Shown here: positions 44,701 to 53,408 of the stretch, in pieces
Position numbering within the stretch: the stretch's first letter is position 1
How the letters are laid out: every line of letters starts with the position of its first letter
DNA from: an uncultured delta proteobacterium
Lineage (GTDB): Bacteria > Desulfobacterota > Desulfobulbia > Desulfobulbales > Desulfocapsaceae
Length of the DNA stretch: 64,000 bases
Assembly: GCA_903875445.1 (NCBI GenBank)
Contig: CAIQWD010000116.1
Location: forward strand, 97,028-161,027
Direction: 5' to 3'
Position numbers and translations under genes: made by a program
Notes under the pieces: model-generated
What the model was told of the DNA's origin: nothing
What the model saw: the letters and a program-made list of their open reading frames with translations, nothing else
Databases searched by the model: none

Positions 44701-46949
44701 ATAGTAAACCAGACATAATACTTCTCATCCACCGTATTGAGACGAAAGTATGTACCCGGTGTTATAGACGCTGCAGCGCGGAGAGTGACACTTGTCACTT
44801 CCTGCACTGCGCTGACAAGACTATATTTCTCGACAGTCAATACATTGCTGGCGTCTTTTTTGTAAACAATTACCTTATCATTTATATCCAGAATACCGTT
44901 GCCGTTGGTATCTTCACGAATGCGTCCCAATGCATCGACAAACAAGGCGTGGACACTTCCTGCCCAGGTGATTCTATTCCCAGTCGCGTCGGGTAACTCC
45001 GGAAAAAAGACGCTTTGATAGACAGCCCCCTCTCCGGAACGTGACCCGGAGATAACAGAGGCCGCTGTGCCCGCTGCGCTTTGTTTATTTACATTATCAA
45101 AAGCGGCGGCCAAACCTGAAACGAGTTTGTCAGGATCGCTTGCCAGGACATAATTTGTTGGGGTTCCGTCAGGGTTTGCCCATTCTGAAAGAAGGTTGGG
45201 CTCATAGACATTACCGTCACCATTGGTGTCGAGAAAATCTTTTTCCACAAAACCACCGTATTTCCCTGCCAACCAGAGCATATTCATCTTGCCGACCAAA
45301 GGATCAGCGTTGTATTCCTGGGTGTCAATCATGAAGGTAGTAATGGTTTGTCTCCCTGGTAAATCCGACCTGATGTCCTGAGTATGAGCGTAATAGGCTA
45401 ATCCGGCAACATAATACGAATTCTCCTTTGGAGTGTAGGGATGAGTCCCCATAACCTCTCCTAAGCCAGGAATATTTTTCAAGGTGTCCGCCATATCGCA
45501 ATTGGCTGCCGTACATCCTATTTTTTGTTGTGTCCCGTTTATGCCTTCCAACTGACCGACAGTATTGGTAAGGGTTCGAACACTATAGTCATGGTCAGGA
45601 TTACCGGGCTCTCCATAATCATTCCCTTGTGATAAAGAATGACCATTAAAGGTTGCGGCGGTGAAATACGTCCCCGGCAGTTTCTTATCCAGCCAGGGAT
45701 TGGCATCATTGATGCCGATGATGAAATTGTTCTGGCACCAAGATTGGATAGGATCATCCCAATCGGTGATAACCGGGAAACCATCATATGCAGCCGCTGA
45801 CAACCCATCGGCATACTCTGGAGTTCTGCCTCTATGTTTGAAATAATTGAGGCTTTCATAGAAGAGCTCGCCTATAGGGTCATAGCTTTTGTAACCATTT
45901 GCGCCGAACTTGTTGACGTAATTTATCACCCCGCTGTTTCCCAAGGCCTTATTTGTTCCTGTCAACACGGAGTCATCCGGATCAGCAATAAAAATACCGT
46001 CAGCACCAAACTCTTTTCTTGGATTATCGGTGCCGTCAGGAAGTGTTTGGCCGACATACTTCATTGTGGCACGAAGCACACCACCACCACGACTTTGGTC
46101 ACTATCAAGGGCATACGACATAACGGCAAAACGCATTTTATCCGCGTTATTTTGGATCAATCCTTCCGGTTTGTAATATGTTACGTCACCGGATGTCTTA
46201 TATGCATTGCAATTATCTTCAAGACCTATGGCTGGATCACAGACCTTAGCGCTGATATTCAGGTTTTGCGCTTTTTCATGCCCACCTTGGGAGGTTCCGA
46301 TATCGAGCTGATAGCCGTGGTTATAAAGATAAATTGGTGTGCCAGCGGTAACCGAGAATGGTGTCACAGTGCCCGGCGCAACATTGTCATTACTCTTGAT
46401 TCTCTTTTCAGGATACCAACTATGGTCCAAAGAAAGAGTCATGTTGGCTCGTTGAATAACCGTTAAAGTCGTCGTATCTGTTGTGCGATTTCCCCCGGTA
46501 AGAGCCCAGCGAAATTCATCGATCGCCGTCATAGTGGTCCAGTTAAGAAAATTGCCGCTATAACCATTTGCTTTCGTTGAATGGTCCGTATTGAGATACC
46601 CGACCGGGTAAAAATTACCATTTGCACTATCATACTTATATTCTTTTTTAGGATCAAAAATACCGAGATAATCCTGATCGGTAAAATAGCATCTGCCGAC
46701 ATCTGTTCCACCATCGCTTACCCGCCCTGCACAAGTACCCGTAACGGGTTGGTCGTTATACGCCGCTCCCTGCATTGGTGTTTCGATCGAGAGTTCCAGA
46801 AGGACATTGGGACTGGCTCCCGTAGTAACAAAAGGTGGTATGGCATTATAGTTTGCGGCATTTGCTGCAAAAGCGGCTGTTGCACTATAAAACAATGTAT
46901 ATGACCATAAGAGACATAACGGGAGGAGAAGTTGTATGTGCTTTTTCAT
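41718..46949 (-). CDS. pilY1: Type IV pilus tip/assembly protein PilY1
   Basis: Very large exported protein, 1743 aa, expected at the pilus tip or surface, where PilY1 proteins aid extension and adhesion. A signal peptide ends near AFA at residue 28. The C-terminal third (from about 1100) carries the PilY beta-propeller signatures (TVIYTGANDGMLHAFNGG, ELWAYVPYNLLPHL, GWGTVLVGGMRFGGG). Calcium-loop-like DTNGDGNVYE (from 574) and DTNGNGILD (from 680) precede a 125-residue module that occurs twice (717-841 and 941-1069). The N-terminus lacks the usual D-x-S-G-S metal site. ATG 46949 follows GGAG. Confidence 0.9.
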   Translation of the reverse strand: MKKHIQLLLPLCLLWSYTLFYSATAAFAANAANYNAIPPFVTTGASPNVLLELSIETPMQGAAYNDQPVTGTCAGRVSDGGTDVGRCYFTDQDYLGIFDPKKEYKYDSANGNFYPVGYLNTDHSTKANGYSGNFLNWTTMTAIDEFRWALTGGNRTTDTTTLTVIQRANMTLSLDHSWYPEKRIKSNDNVAPGTVTPFSVTAGTPIYLYNHGYQLDIGTSQGGHEKAQNLNISAKVCDPAIGLEDNCNAYKTSGDVTYYKPEGLIQNNADKMRFAVMSYALDSDQSRGGGVLRATMKYVGQTLPDGTDNPRKEFGADGIFIADPDDSVLTGTNKALGNSGVINYVNKFGANGYKSYDPIGELFYESLNYFKHRGRTPEYADGLSAAAYDGFPVITDWDDPIQSWCQNNFIIGINDANPWLDKKLPGTYFTAATFNGHSLSQGNDYGEPGNPDHDYSVRTLTNTVGQLEGINGTQQKIGCTAANCDMADTLKNIPGLGEVMGTHPYTPKENSYYVAGLAYYAHTQDIRSDLPGRQTITTFMIDTQEYNADPLVGKMNMLWLAGKYGGFVEKDFLDTNGDGNVYEPNLLSEWANPDGTPTNYVLASDPDKLVSGLAAAFDNVNKQSAAGTAASVISGSRSGEGAVYQSVFFPELPDATGNRITWAGSVHALFVDALGRIREDTNGNGILDINDKVIVYKKDASNVLTVEKYSLVSAVQEVTSVTLRAAASITPGTYFRLNTVDEKYYVWFTINGSGTDPKPASDTTGIAVALLSGDDATTVAKKTGAVLALLGNTFQVPVPTTPTMTVTNFVPGVATDATAGTSGVTVSVVTQGAGETTQLFFTGTAADINYLWNSDTWLNGISDANITLQRDYTKVEQKRYIFTFIDANQNMVANSGETLPFVATSLPSVADLSNASTLWPYIPVNFNSTTLPAYVVDPVVEITNVTLPAAASALAGKYFLVNSVVGHQFYVWFKYNTNGTDPGLAGMIGIQVTTTTSQTAIQVAQATQAAIVANATANTDFSIPVPTTSTITITNAQKGSVVDASTSYAGFTISVTQQGADNNRTQFLQNQAQRVVNYIRGQDQGTTAITGATIPEFRSRQFNSTTWRLGDIVYSSPTAVSKPMEALHLLYKDTSYATFVDQYKQRRTVIYTGANDGMLHAFNGGFYEDRFDVFPNNLDPLDLDPNVGDGIRDATFLTQPKNASGATITGPLAHPLGAELWAYVPYNLLPHLYWLTDPNYGHVYYVDLKPRVFDAKIFPVDADHPGGWGTVLVGGMRFGGGKIGVDMDRTNTSHPLSSSDRTMASAYFVLDITNPEVPPRVLGEFNFPGLGYTTCYPTTAAIKDRVETGTSPNNWYLIFGSGPAEVDGSPGTNAGYSLPLGISKQSAKLYVVDLVQLAATNGVLKTLNTSGVLDSSAPWYYKNFTGDKNAFISDPITVDFDLNYKADAVYFGTVSYDSAAAAGQKWGGKLRRIVMQKDIAPAIVPTDTTTWNSDSVLMDLETTLHQPITAAPAIGVDPDGNNWVFFGTGRYLVGNDASIADQEAFYGIKEPKSVFAAGPPQDLRNSYATVLSSNLINSTTIEVNASSGLVSGGVSPNTWTNATWSSFLSDTKARGGWLYNFTDPKERNISQAALFGDLLTFTSYVPSIDICAPGSSFLYGLYYLTGTAPFTAVLHDALNPTPVNNLKRISLGVGLASKPSIHVGTKDGSTAFVQTSDGAIIPIGETNPGMTKSGRTSWSSYRH
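43743..44801 (-). repeat. Duplicated protein module inside pilY1
   Basis: Two diverged copies of about 125-129 residues, encoded at 44427-44801 and 43743-44129, separated by about 99 residues. Shared pattern: V-T-L-x-A-A-A-S, Y-x-V-W-F, G-T-D-P, G-I-x-V, P-V-P-T-T, T-x-T-N, Q-G-A. They sit just before the propeller domain. Confidence 0.85.
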
Positions 46950-47055
46950 ATTGGTATCTCCTTCGAAAGTTTTGAGTATCATTTAGCTATCTTATATAGG
47001 GATTAAATCTCAATTTATTGCATTCTAGAAAACGCATCTTAACCAATTCCAATTA

Positions 47056-47688
47056 TCAGTAAATGCAAGTTCCTTCGTGACCGATGATATGGCGCCACAT
47101 CACCCTGACAACAGAGGCGCTGTTGCTTAATCCGATACGCTGAGAATCTACATTGGTGACCAGTTGCCCGCCTCCGGTTGCGGCGCTGAAGCCGGTGCCT
47201 TCATAACCGGCGATCATCTGGATAGCATTCCCAGTTGACAGGCTGCTGTTACCGAAAAAATTTAAATTGGTGTGAGGTAATGCATCATTTGCGGGATAAC
47301 GAATATGGCGTTTACCAACATCGTCGGATGGATACGGATCAGCGGGTGCGGTTTCGATCATCCAAAATTTCAGATTTGAGACAATTTCTACCGACCCTAT
47401 AGTCTTAGGAGCTGTGCCGGAAAAACCGGTTGGACAGGAAATATTCTCCTCGAGAAGATTCGATCCCACCTCCGTACCGCCATCCGCCTGGTAAAATGTC
47501 TCTTTATGCATACGGTCATTACCGGCAATCTGCAGTTCAATTCTACTAAGTTGGGTGGCCGATAGACCAATTAAGGTCAATAACACCAACATAACCATGG
47601 TGATAACCAGCAGAAAACCATCTTCATTTCGAGGGAAAAATAGTTTAATGGAGAAAATATCGTTCAATCTTTTTAAATTGCGTTGCAT
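47056..47688 (-). CDS. pilX: Minor pilin-associated protein PilX
   Basis: Short basic N-terminus followed by EDGFLLVITMVMLVLLTLIGLSATQLSRIELQIAGNDR, the PilX N-terminal pattern of Gram-negative type IV pili. The rest is a globular domain with two cysteines. 210 aa. The gene lies 60 bp after pilV and 106 bp before pilY1, in the usual minor-pilin order. The cleavage site is degenerate, as often in PilX. Confidence 0.85.
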   Translation of the reverse strand: MQRNLKRLNDIFSIKLFFPRNEDGFLLVITMVMLVLLTLIGLSATQLSRIELQIAGNDRMHKETFYQADGGTEVGSNLLEENISCPTGFSGTAPKTIGSVEIVSNLKFWMIETAPADPYPSDDVGKRHIRYPANDALPHTNLNFFGNSSLSTGNAIQMIAGYEGTGFSAATGGGQLVTNVDSQRIGLSNSASVVRVMWRHIIGHEGTCIY

Positions 47689-47747
47689 AATTGAATATCA
47701 CCTCATGACTCAATGTGGCGTCCTGCCGTTATCATTCATAGAATCTG

Positions 47748-48125
47748 CTAAAATGCGCTTTCGTTGGCTTTGAGATATTGAAATATTAACTGATGCCCAT
47801 CCAGTACACTGGTCACGGTAACGTCAATCGTCTTAATATTTTTCACGGGCGTATTTGCGGTAACAGTTCTTGCCACGGTATATCTCCCATCTCCTGACAC
47901 GTTAACAGCGTCTTTATTGACAACCTTAGCATATTTATCGGTGAGCATTTGTTCGATTTCGTCCCCTCCCCACTGAGCCTCGGTTGTGACCCGACTGGCA
48001 GTGGCATTGCCTCTAATGCCAAGAGTCTGCATGGCAAACAAGGCAAGAATACCGATACTGAGTATTGCCAAGGATATTATTGTTTCGATAAGAGTAAAGC
48101 CTTTGTTGTTTGTCATAGTTTTCAT
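47748..48125 (-). CDS. pilV: Type IV pilus modification protein PilV
   Basis: Minor pilin with prepilin site NNKG|FTLIETIISLAILSIGILAL and the MQTLGIRGNATAS segment common in PilV. 125 aa. Its ATG overlaps the pilW stop (TAATG). A second in-frame ATG three codons in is an alternative start. Confidence 0.87.
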   Translation of the reverse strand: MKTMTNNKGFTLIETIISLAILSIGILALFAMQTLGIRGNATASRVTTEAQWGGDEIEQMLTDKYAKVVNKDAVNVSGDGRYTVARTVTANTPVKNIKTIDVTVTSVLDGHQLIFQYLKANESAF

Positions 48126-48787
48126 TAGTGGAGTCCATGGTTACGAAGATTCACGGTAGCAGTAAGGAGGCGGCGACGGAAATTGTCACCAAATGGCCCC
48201 CATGGGGCACCTGAGCCTGTGTAATAGGTTGTCGAATTTGTGTACTTTATGTCTTTCTGGCTGGCTACAGCTAAAAGAGTTACTTGCACGGTCTGAATTT
48301 TGGAAAGTTGTGCCGGTGTTGGAGTCAATGTTTGAGTGACTCCATCATCAAGGAAATAATAGAATTCTATTGCCGCTATACCTTCGGCAATTGCTTGAGG
48401 CGCTCCAGCAAGGGGAGTACGCATCAATTCTGTTCCAGTAATGCCGTATGTAACATTTTCATCAGTCCCCAACACATCACCATTACCATCAAGGTCCGAG
48501 GTGAATGCAAATGTCGTAGCATTTGCGGTGGTGATTGAGGCACCTGCTTTATGAGAAGAAGGATCATAGGTGGCCATTTGGATTTCGCTGGTCATTACCT
48601 CCAGGCCAGCTCTGATATTTTGCTGCATATCCGCAACTTGCCCTTGAGTGTAGTAGGTTTTTTGTTGGATGATATAGGCAGAATAGATAGCCGCCACGAT
48701 AATGCCGGCCATTACCAGCGTGATCATCAGTTCGACCAGAGTAAACCCCTGGTGATTGCCAAGGAAGGAGGTTTTTCTCGATATCAT
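48125..48787 (-). CDS. pilW: Minor pilin PilW
   Basis: Prepilin site [28 protein letters not shown], then AGLEVMTSEIQMATYDPS, typical of PilW. 220 aa. Overlaps the fimT stop by ATGA and the pilV start by one base, so the block is translationally coupled. Confidence 0.88.
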   Translation of the reverse strand: MISRKTSFLGNHQGFTLVELMITLVMAGIIVAAIYSAYIIQQKTYYTQGQVADMQQNIRAGLEVMTSEIQMATYDPSSHKAGASITTANATTFAFTSDLDGNGDVLGTDENVTYGITGTELMRTPLAGAPQAIAEGIAAIEFYYFLDDGVTQTLTPTPAQLSKIQTVQVTLLAVASQKDIKYTNSTTYYTGSGAPWGPFGDNFRRRLLTATVNLRNHGLH

Positions 48788-49329
48788 GGGTTTGTTCCCT
48801 TAGTGAGAGTTATTCCACCACCAATAGCCTGGGTTATGAGATAAGTTGGGTCACCGGAATTTGGCAGATCAGAAGTGCTGAGTGTAACGGTCTTTGTCGC
48901 CACCGCAGTATTAATCGGAAGAGCGCGTGACGTAAAACCATCTGTGCCAAGAGGATCAAAACCTGAAGCCTTCAAGCAAACATTGTTGGTCATTGCCACA
49001 TTCGCCACAACATTGGCAGCAGTATCCGTAAAAGAGTAGCTGCCCCCTTTGCAGGAAGTTAGTCCCAGAGGTGCTCCTAGTGTGAACGAAAAAACAACAC
49101 TGATATTATTTTTAATGGCATAGGATTTGGCCATCTGCATATTTTCAAACAGGGTGTCAGCCGCATTTTTCAAACGCATTTTTGGCTTCCAGCTGGTTAA
49201 CTCCGGTGCTACAAATATCGTAAGAATACTGAGGATGACCAATACCACCATAACCTCGACCAACGTAAACCCTTGTAACGTGCCAAAAATCTTCCTGTTG
49301 GCACGCATATTTGTTTTTTTAATATTCAT
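48784..49329 (-). CDS. fimT: Minor pilin FimT/GspH-like
   Basis: Prepilin site LQG|FTLVEVMVVLVILSILTIFVAPEL with the GspH-type domain after it, including two cysteines that may form a disulfide (TSCKGG, NNVCLKAS). ATG 49329 (181 aa) has GGATC upstream; a GTG four codons earlier is less likely. First gene of the fimT-pilW-pilV-pilX-pilY1 operon. Confidence 0.86.
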   Translation of the reverse strand: MNIKKTNMRANRKIFGTLQGFTLVEVMVVLVILSILTIFVAPELTSWKPKMRLKNAADTLFENMQMAKSYAIKNNISVVFSFTLGAPLGLTSCKGGSYSFTDTAANVVANVAMTNNVCLKASGFDPLGTDGFTSRALPINTAVATKTVTLSTSDLPNSGDPTYLITQAIGGGITLTKGTNP

Positions 49330-49402
49330 TTTATGATCCACAATTGTTTACTGATTCAAGAAATCATCAAAAGATTGCGCAGCTCGAATCACGATTTCAC
49401 AC

Positions 49403-49420
49403 ATGCAATAAGCAAACCAA
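49403..49420 (-). promoter_or_regulatory. Sigma-54 promoter candidate of the minor pilin operon
   Basis: On the minus strand TTGGTTTG (-24) and TTGCAT (-12) with the exact GG-N10-GC spacing. The predicted start is about 64 bases upstream of the fimT ATG. The adjacent NtrC-family regulator carries the GAFTGA loop needed to activate sigma-54. The rest of the 222-bp gap is AT-rich and shows nothing else. Confidence 0.65.
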
Positions 49421-49551
49421 AATAAACCGGCTGACCTACCAACAATATTCAATATATTTCCAGCATGTTACTTTCAATATCGTGACTATTCTATTATCAG
49501 GGCAACCTTAATTATATTAAAAAAGTTAATAATAAGGCAAATATTAAAAAC

Positions 49552-50940
49552 TTATTTTACAATACACCCATACTCCTTGATTTTCGCCAACAATGCTGGA
49601 TAACTAATTTCTAAAAGGTCTGCGGCCTGGCTTTTATTACCATTGGTCGATGCAAGCGCTTTGTTGATGAGATATTCCTCCATCATGCGTTTTCCCTGTT
49701 TTAAGGAAGAAGTTGCCTGGTATGTATCTCCATTCGATATTATCTCTGGATTACGGAGTTTTTCCGAAAGATGTTCAACGAGAATTTCATCGCCATCGGT
49801 GTAAATTACGGCCCGTTCCAGAACATTCTGCAATTCACGAATATTGCCCGGCCAATCATAGCGCAACAGCAAAGACAGTGCCTCGGGAGAGATCCGTTGC
49901 AATTTTTTCTCGAAACGGGAATTGAGTTTTGCCAAAAATGATACACAGAGCAAAGGGATATCTGCTTTTCGTTCCCTTAACGGTGGGAGAGTCAGTACCA
50001 CTACATTGAGGCGAAATAACAAGTCCTTGCGGAAAACACCTCTCTCCACATCCAACTCAAGGTCTCTGGCGGTTGCGGCAATCACCCGCACATCTATTTT
50101 TTTGGTCTTTCCGGCGCCGACAGGCCGTATTTCCTGTTCCTGCAGAACCCTGAGGAGTTTCACCTGGAGTGCCAGCGGCAATTCACCAATCTCATCGAGA
50201 AAAAGGGTACCGCCTTCGGCCTCTTCGAACAGACCTTTTTTATTGGTATCGGCACCGGTAAAGGCCCCTTTGACATAGCCAAAAAACTCGCTTTCCAGAA
50301 GGTTTGCCGGAATACTGCCACAATTGACGGAAACCAGCGGTTTTTCCGCCCGTCCACTTTCCTGATGAATACCCCTGGCGATCAATTCTTTCCCGGTTCC
50401 GCTTTCACCAACAATGAGAACACTAGTATCGTATTGGGCGACCTTTCCGGCAAGTTCTAGAACCGCTTTGAGCGCCGGGCTTTCGCCGATTGTGTCCCCA
50501 AACCCTTTGATCCTCCGAAGAGCAATAATTTCCTGTTGCAGTCTAAAATTTTCTTGCCGAAGCCGTTCACGCTCGCCTGCCTTTTCAAGGATACAAAGCA
50601 CCTCATCGATCTTGAACGGCTTGGTGATAAAATCATAGGCGCCATTCTTCATTGCCGTTACCGCAGTATCAACGGTTGCATAGGCCGACATCATAATAAT
50701 CGTCGCTGTAATGCCCTGCGCCTTTGCTGCATCGAGAAACTGAAGACCATCCATTTCTGGCATTTTCACATCACATAAAATAAAATCGAAAGCCTTTTCC
50801 AGTGCGTGGGCTATACCCTGCCGACCATCCGAGGTCGTAACCACCTCGTAACCTTCCTTGACGAGAAACGCCGACAGCATATGGAGCATGTTCTTCTCGT
50901 CGTCAATAAGCAGTACTCTGTATGTAACCGGCTTGTGCAT
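49552..50940 (-). CDS. Sigma-54-dependent response regulator (PilR/NtrC family)
   Basis: Receiver domain (IDDEKN, phospho-Asp in CDVKMPEMDG, Lys in FITKPF), AAA+ domain (Walker A GESGTGKE, GAFTGA loop, Walker B GGTLFLDEIGEL, R-finger region) and a C-terminal Fis-type helix-turn-helix (NGNKSQAADLLEISYPALLAKIKEYG). 462 aa from ATG 50940. It lies 16 bp after the kinase gene and between the two pilin gene groups, so a PilR role is likely. Confidence 0.88.
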   Translation of the reverse strand: MHKPVTYRVLLIDDEKNMLHMLSAFLVKEGYEVVTTSDGRQGIAHALEKAFDFILCDVKMPEMDGLQFLDAAKAQGITATIIMMSAYATVDTAVTAMKNGAYDFITKPFKIDEVLCILEKAGERERLRQENFRLQQEIIALRRIKGFGDTIGESPALKAVLELAGKVAQYDTSVLIVGESGTGKELIARGIHQESGRAEKPLVSVNCGSIPANLLESEFFGYVKGAFTGADTNKKGLFEEAEGGTLFLDEIGELPLALQVKLLRVLQEQEIRPVGAGKTKKIDVRVIAATARDLELDVERGVFRKDLLFRLNVVVLTLPPLRERKADIPLLCVSFLAKLNSRFEKKLQRISPEALSLLLRYDWPGNIRELQNVLERAVIYTDGDEILVEHLSEKLRNPEIISNGDTYQATSSLKQGKRMMEEYLINKALASTNGNKSQAADLLEISYPALLAKIKEYGCIVK

Positions 50941-50956
50941 AGTAAATAGAAACTCT

Positions 50957-52492
50957 TCAGTGAAGATCAATTTGCCGAGGTGCACATAATGGAAGAGTTA
51001 TAACGACCTCAGAGCCGTTTTCCCCAACAGGGTTGTTACCTATGACGATGGAACCACCCAGCCTTTCGATGATGGTATGACAAACAAACAGACCCAATCC
51101 TGTACCCTGCCCCGGTTCCTTGGTAGTAAAAAAGGGATCAAAAACATTGTCGAGATGCTCTAAAGCTATACCCGTTCCATTATCTTTTATACTGATATAC
51201 AACATGTCGCTAGTTGCATCATCCGCCGAATTAGCGGTGGAGACAATAACTTTTCCGTTGCCTTTTAAGCCTTCCAAGGAATCCACTGCATTGAGAAGGC
51301 AATTTAGCAATATCTGACGAAGGGAATCGGCATGGGTGTTTACCATATCCCTTCCAGCATCAAGTTGCAGGATAATGTTGCAATGCGTAAAAGATTTTTC
51401 CATTCCGATAAAACCAATCACCTCTTTCACCAGATCATTGACAGAGATATGCTGTTCCGGTTGATTTTCCATCCGGGCGAAATCAAGGAGTTGGCGAATA
51501 AGCGTTTTGATTCTGTCCAGTTCAAGCTGCGAATTCTTGGAAAATGTTTTTCTTTCTTCACTACTGAGATCATCCAGACCAAGCAGATCGACGTAACCCA
51601 GGATTATTGACAAAGGATTTCCGATCTCATGGGCAAGGCCGGCGGACAAGCGACCAATAGCGGCAAGTTTTTCCGTGCGAACCATCTCTTTTTTGTTTCT
51701 TTCAAGTTCCAAATTAGATAATTGAAGAAGCGCTATAGTTTTTCGCACTTTTTCATTATCTTCCCGTATCCTGCTGAACAAATTATTAAGACTATGGGAG
51801 AGGTTGGCAAACTCGTTATTGGTATCTTCCTGAAAAAAATTGGGGCTACTGGGTGTATACTGATCAGAGAGCACGATAAACCGCTCAATAGGTTTCATGA
51901 CAATCTGCATCATCCGCAACAGTCCGATACCTGCAAATATTATCGTATTAATAATAAGGTAGAACAGCACCACCTTACTTTCTTCTCGAATTTTTCCGTA
52001 AAGAGGCTCCAGGGAAGACCCGACAATAACAACCCCGGAGATATTACCATTTACATCAAATAGCGACTTACCGACAAACACCTGTTGATGGCTGAAGGTA
52101 AATACGGCCCAACTGGTTCCGTGATATGCTATAGTCCTTTGTTTTTTCTTAATTGTTTCTCTTTCTATCTCAGCAAGTAATCCATCGGGAAAACAATCTC
52201 CGCTATCTTCTTTTACAGATCGCCCCTCTTCCAGCTTGAGGGAAAAGCAATGTATTCCTTTGGTGTTAAGGAGACCGGATGTTACAGAAAGCAGATCTGC
52301 ATCTCTTTGTTGAACCCCGGAACGGATTATTTCTTGTAGAGAATTAAGAGAATCTTCAAGCCTGGCGATTTCATTTTCGACTATATCTTTTTTTAAAAAC
52401 ATACACCAAACCAAGCTCACAAGAAACATGGCCAGGAAGAGAATGATAGCGAGAAAAATGCCGATCTGGGCTTTAAGGCTTTTTGTTTTCAT
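50957..52492 (-). CDS. Sensor histidine kinase (PilS-like partner)
   Basis: Two membrane helices (about residues 8-30 and 175-197) flank a periplasmic sensor of about 145 residues. HAMP-like linker, H-box [18 protein letters not shown]-box [12 protein letters not shown], and ATP motifs DNGTGI and GTGLGL follow. 511 aa. Unlike Pseudomonas PilS, which has six helices, it has a two-helix NtrB/AtoS-like layout, so the signal is probably periplasmic. The order kinase then regulator suggests one operon. Confidence 0.88.
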   Translation of the reverse strand: MKTKSLKAQIGIFLAIILFLAMFLVSLVWCMFLKKDIVENEIARLEDSLNSLQEIIRSGVQQRDADLLSVTSGLLNTKGIHCFSLKLEEGRSVKEDSGDCFPDGLLAEIERETIKKKQRTIAYHGTSWAVFTFSHQQVFVGKSLFDVNGNISGVVIVGSSLEPLYGKIREESKVVLFYLIINTIIFAGIGLLRMMQIVMKPIERFIVLSDQYTPSSPNFFQEDTNNEFANLSHSLNNLFSRIREDNEKVRKTIALLQLSNLELERNKKEMVRTEKLAAIGRLSAGLAHEIGNPLSIILGYVDLLGLDDLSSEERKTFSKNSQLELDRIKTLIRQLLDFARMENQPEQHISVNDLVKEVIGFIGMEKSFTHCNIILQLDAGRDMVNTHADSLRQILLNCLLNAVDSLEGLKGNGKVIVSTANSADDATSDMLYISIKDNGTGIALEHLDNVFDPFFTTKEPGQGTGLGLFVCHTIIERLGGSIVIGNNPVGENGSEVVITLPLCAPRQIDLH

Positions 52493-52849
52493 TGACGAAT
52501 AAGGTATTTTTTGTTAATAGTCTCGTTTATCATATTGATTATTAATGAATTTTTAAAGGTATTTTTATTCTATCTTTTATGCTGCACAGTGCGGCGCAAA
52601 ATTAGTGACATTTTTTGTCAGTCTTGGTGTCTCTTTTGTCAGTTAGCCATCCCCCACCGTTACCATTTTTTCAGCTTTTCACAGATGAAGATTTTTAAAA
52701 ATGGCCATCTATTGAACTTCAATACAATTAATAATTTTTCGGGAGGTCATTTGACAATTGGCATAAATCGTGAATCAATAGTTGCAACCTCGGGTCTGAA
52801 CCTGAATCTTAATCTGGACCAACAAAAACCCAACAAAAGGAGAACCACT
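52493..52849 (+). promoter_or_regulatory. pilA upstream region with clustered TGTC motifs
   Basis: 357-bp divergent gap. TGTC occurs at 52616-52619, 52628-52631 and 52637-52640, with an inverted TGACA at 52606-52610; TTTTGTCAGT is repeated 21 bp apart. PilR of Pseudomonas is known to bind tandem TGTC sites, so these are candidate operators. No perfect sigma-54 core is present: the best are TTGGCAT-N5-CGTGA near 52759 and TTGGTGT-N4-TTTGTC near 52625. TTGACA at 52751 lacks a good -10. Confidence 0.45.
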
Positions 52850-53302
52850 ATGAAAAACCTGAAAAACAGCCAAGGCTTTACCCTCGTCGAACTTATGATC
52901 GTTGTTGCCATTATCGGTATTCTGGCGGCGATCGCAATTCCGCAGTATTTGAATTATATGGCTCAAACAAAATTGAATGCTTGTAGAGTAAATTTTGAAA
53001 CAGCGCATACTTTTGTAAAGTCTGAGCTTGCAAAAAGATCTGCTGGTGGAATCGCTACATCAGCTGCAAATACTGACCTAAGCGCTGGGGGTAAAAAAGA
53101 TCCCTATGATGCAGCTAACATTGCCTTTCAAATTGGCAATGCCCAGCTGGGTGCAGCTACTAATTGTATTACAGCTGTCAATATTGCTGACTTGACGACG
53201 GCCGGTGTGGCTATTAATGCGTATGTTGGAATATATTCTGGCCAAATGGTAAATAGTATCCTGGCCGCAGCTGACAGGCATGTATCTGTTAAAGTAGAGT
53301 AG
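52850..53302 (+). CDS. pilA: Type IV major pilin PilA
   Basis: Prepilin with leader MKNLKNSQG cleaved before [24 protein letters not shown]; Glu5 of the mature protein is present. The globular part is about 115 residues with two cysteines (45 and 106) that could form a disulfide. No N-X-S/T sequon is present. 150 aa. AAGGAG lies upstream of ATG 52850; the frame is open for 113 codons upstream but that stretch is regulatory DNA. A 13-bp hairpin separates it from the next pilin gene. Confidence 0.93.
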   Translation: MKNLKNSQGFTLVELMIVVAIIGILAAIAIPQYLNYMAQTKLNACRVNFETAHTFVKSELAKRSAGGIATSAANTDLSAGGKKDPYDAANIAFQIGNAQLGAATNCITAVNIADLTTAGVAINAYVGIYSGQMVNSILAAADRHVSVKVE

Positions 53303-53327
53303 GAACCAGTCCGTTTCAGTGCTAAAC

Positions 53328-53369
53328 GTTGCCGATCTACTTACAAACGTTTCAGGGTAGATCGGCAAC
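53328..53369 (+). terminator. Hairpin after pilA, possible attenuator
   Basis: Perfect 13-bp stem GTTGCCGATCTAC / GTAGATCGGCAAC with a 16-nt loop, 26 bp past the pilA stop. The T-run after it is weak (GTTTT ten bases on), so it may reduce, not stop, readthrough into the second pilin gene, or stabilise the pilA mRNA 3' end. Confidence 0.65.
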
Positions 53370-53408
53370 CCTACGTTTTCTAACCTCAGGGTAAAACACC
53401 ATCTTAAT

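Noticed and set aside
52511..52849. N-terminal extension of PilA by 113 residues
   Set aside because: The leader peptide and AAGGAG place the start at 52850; the extension is upstream regulatory DNA that happens to be open.
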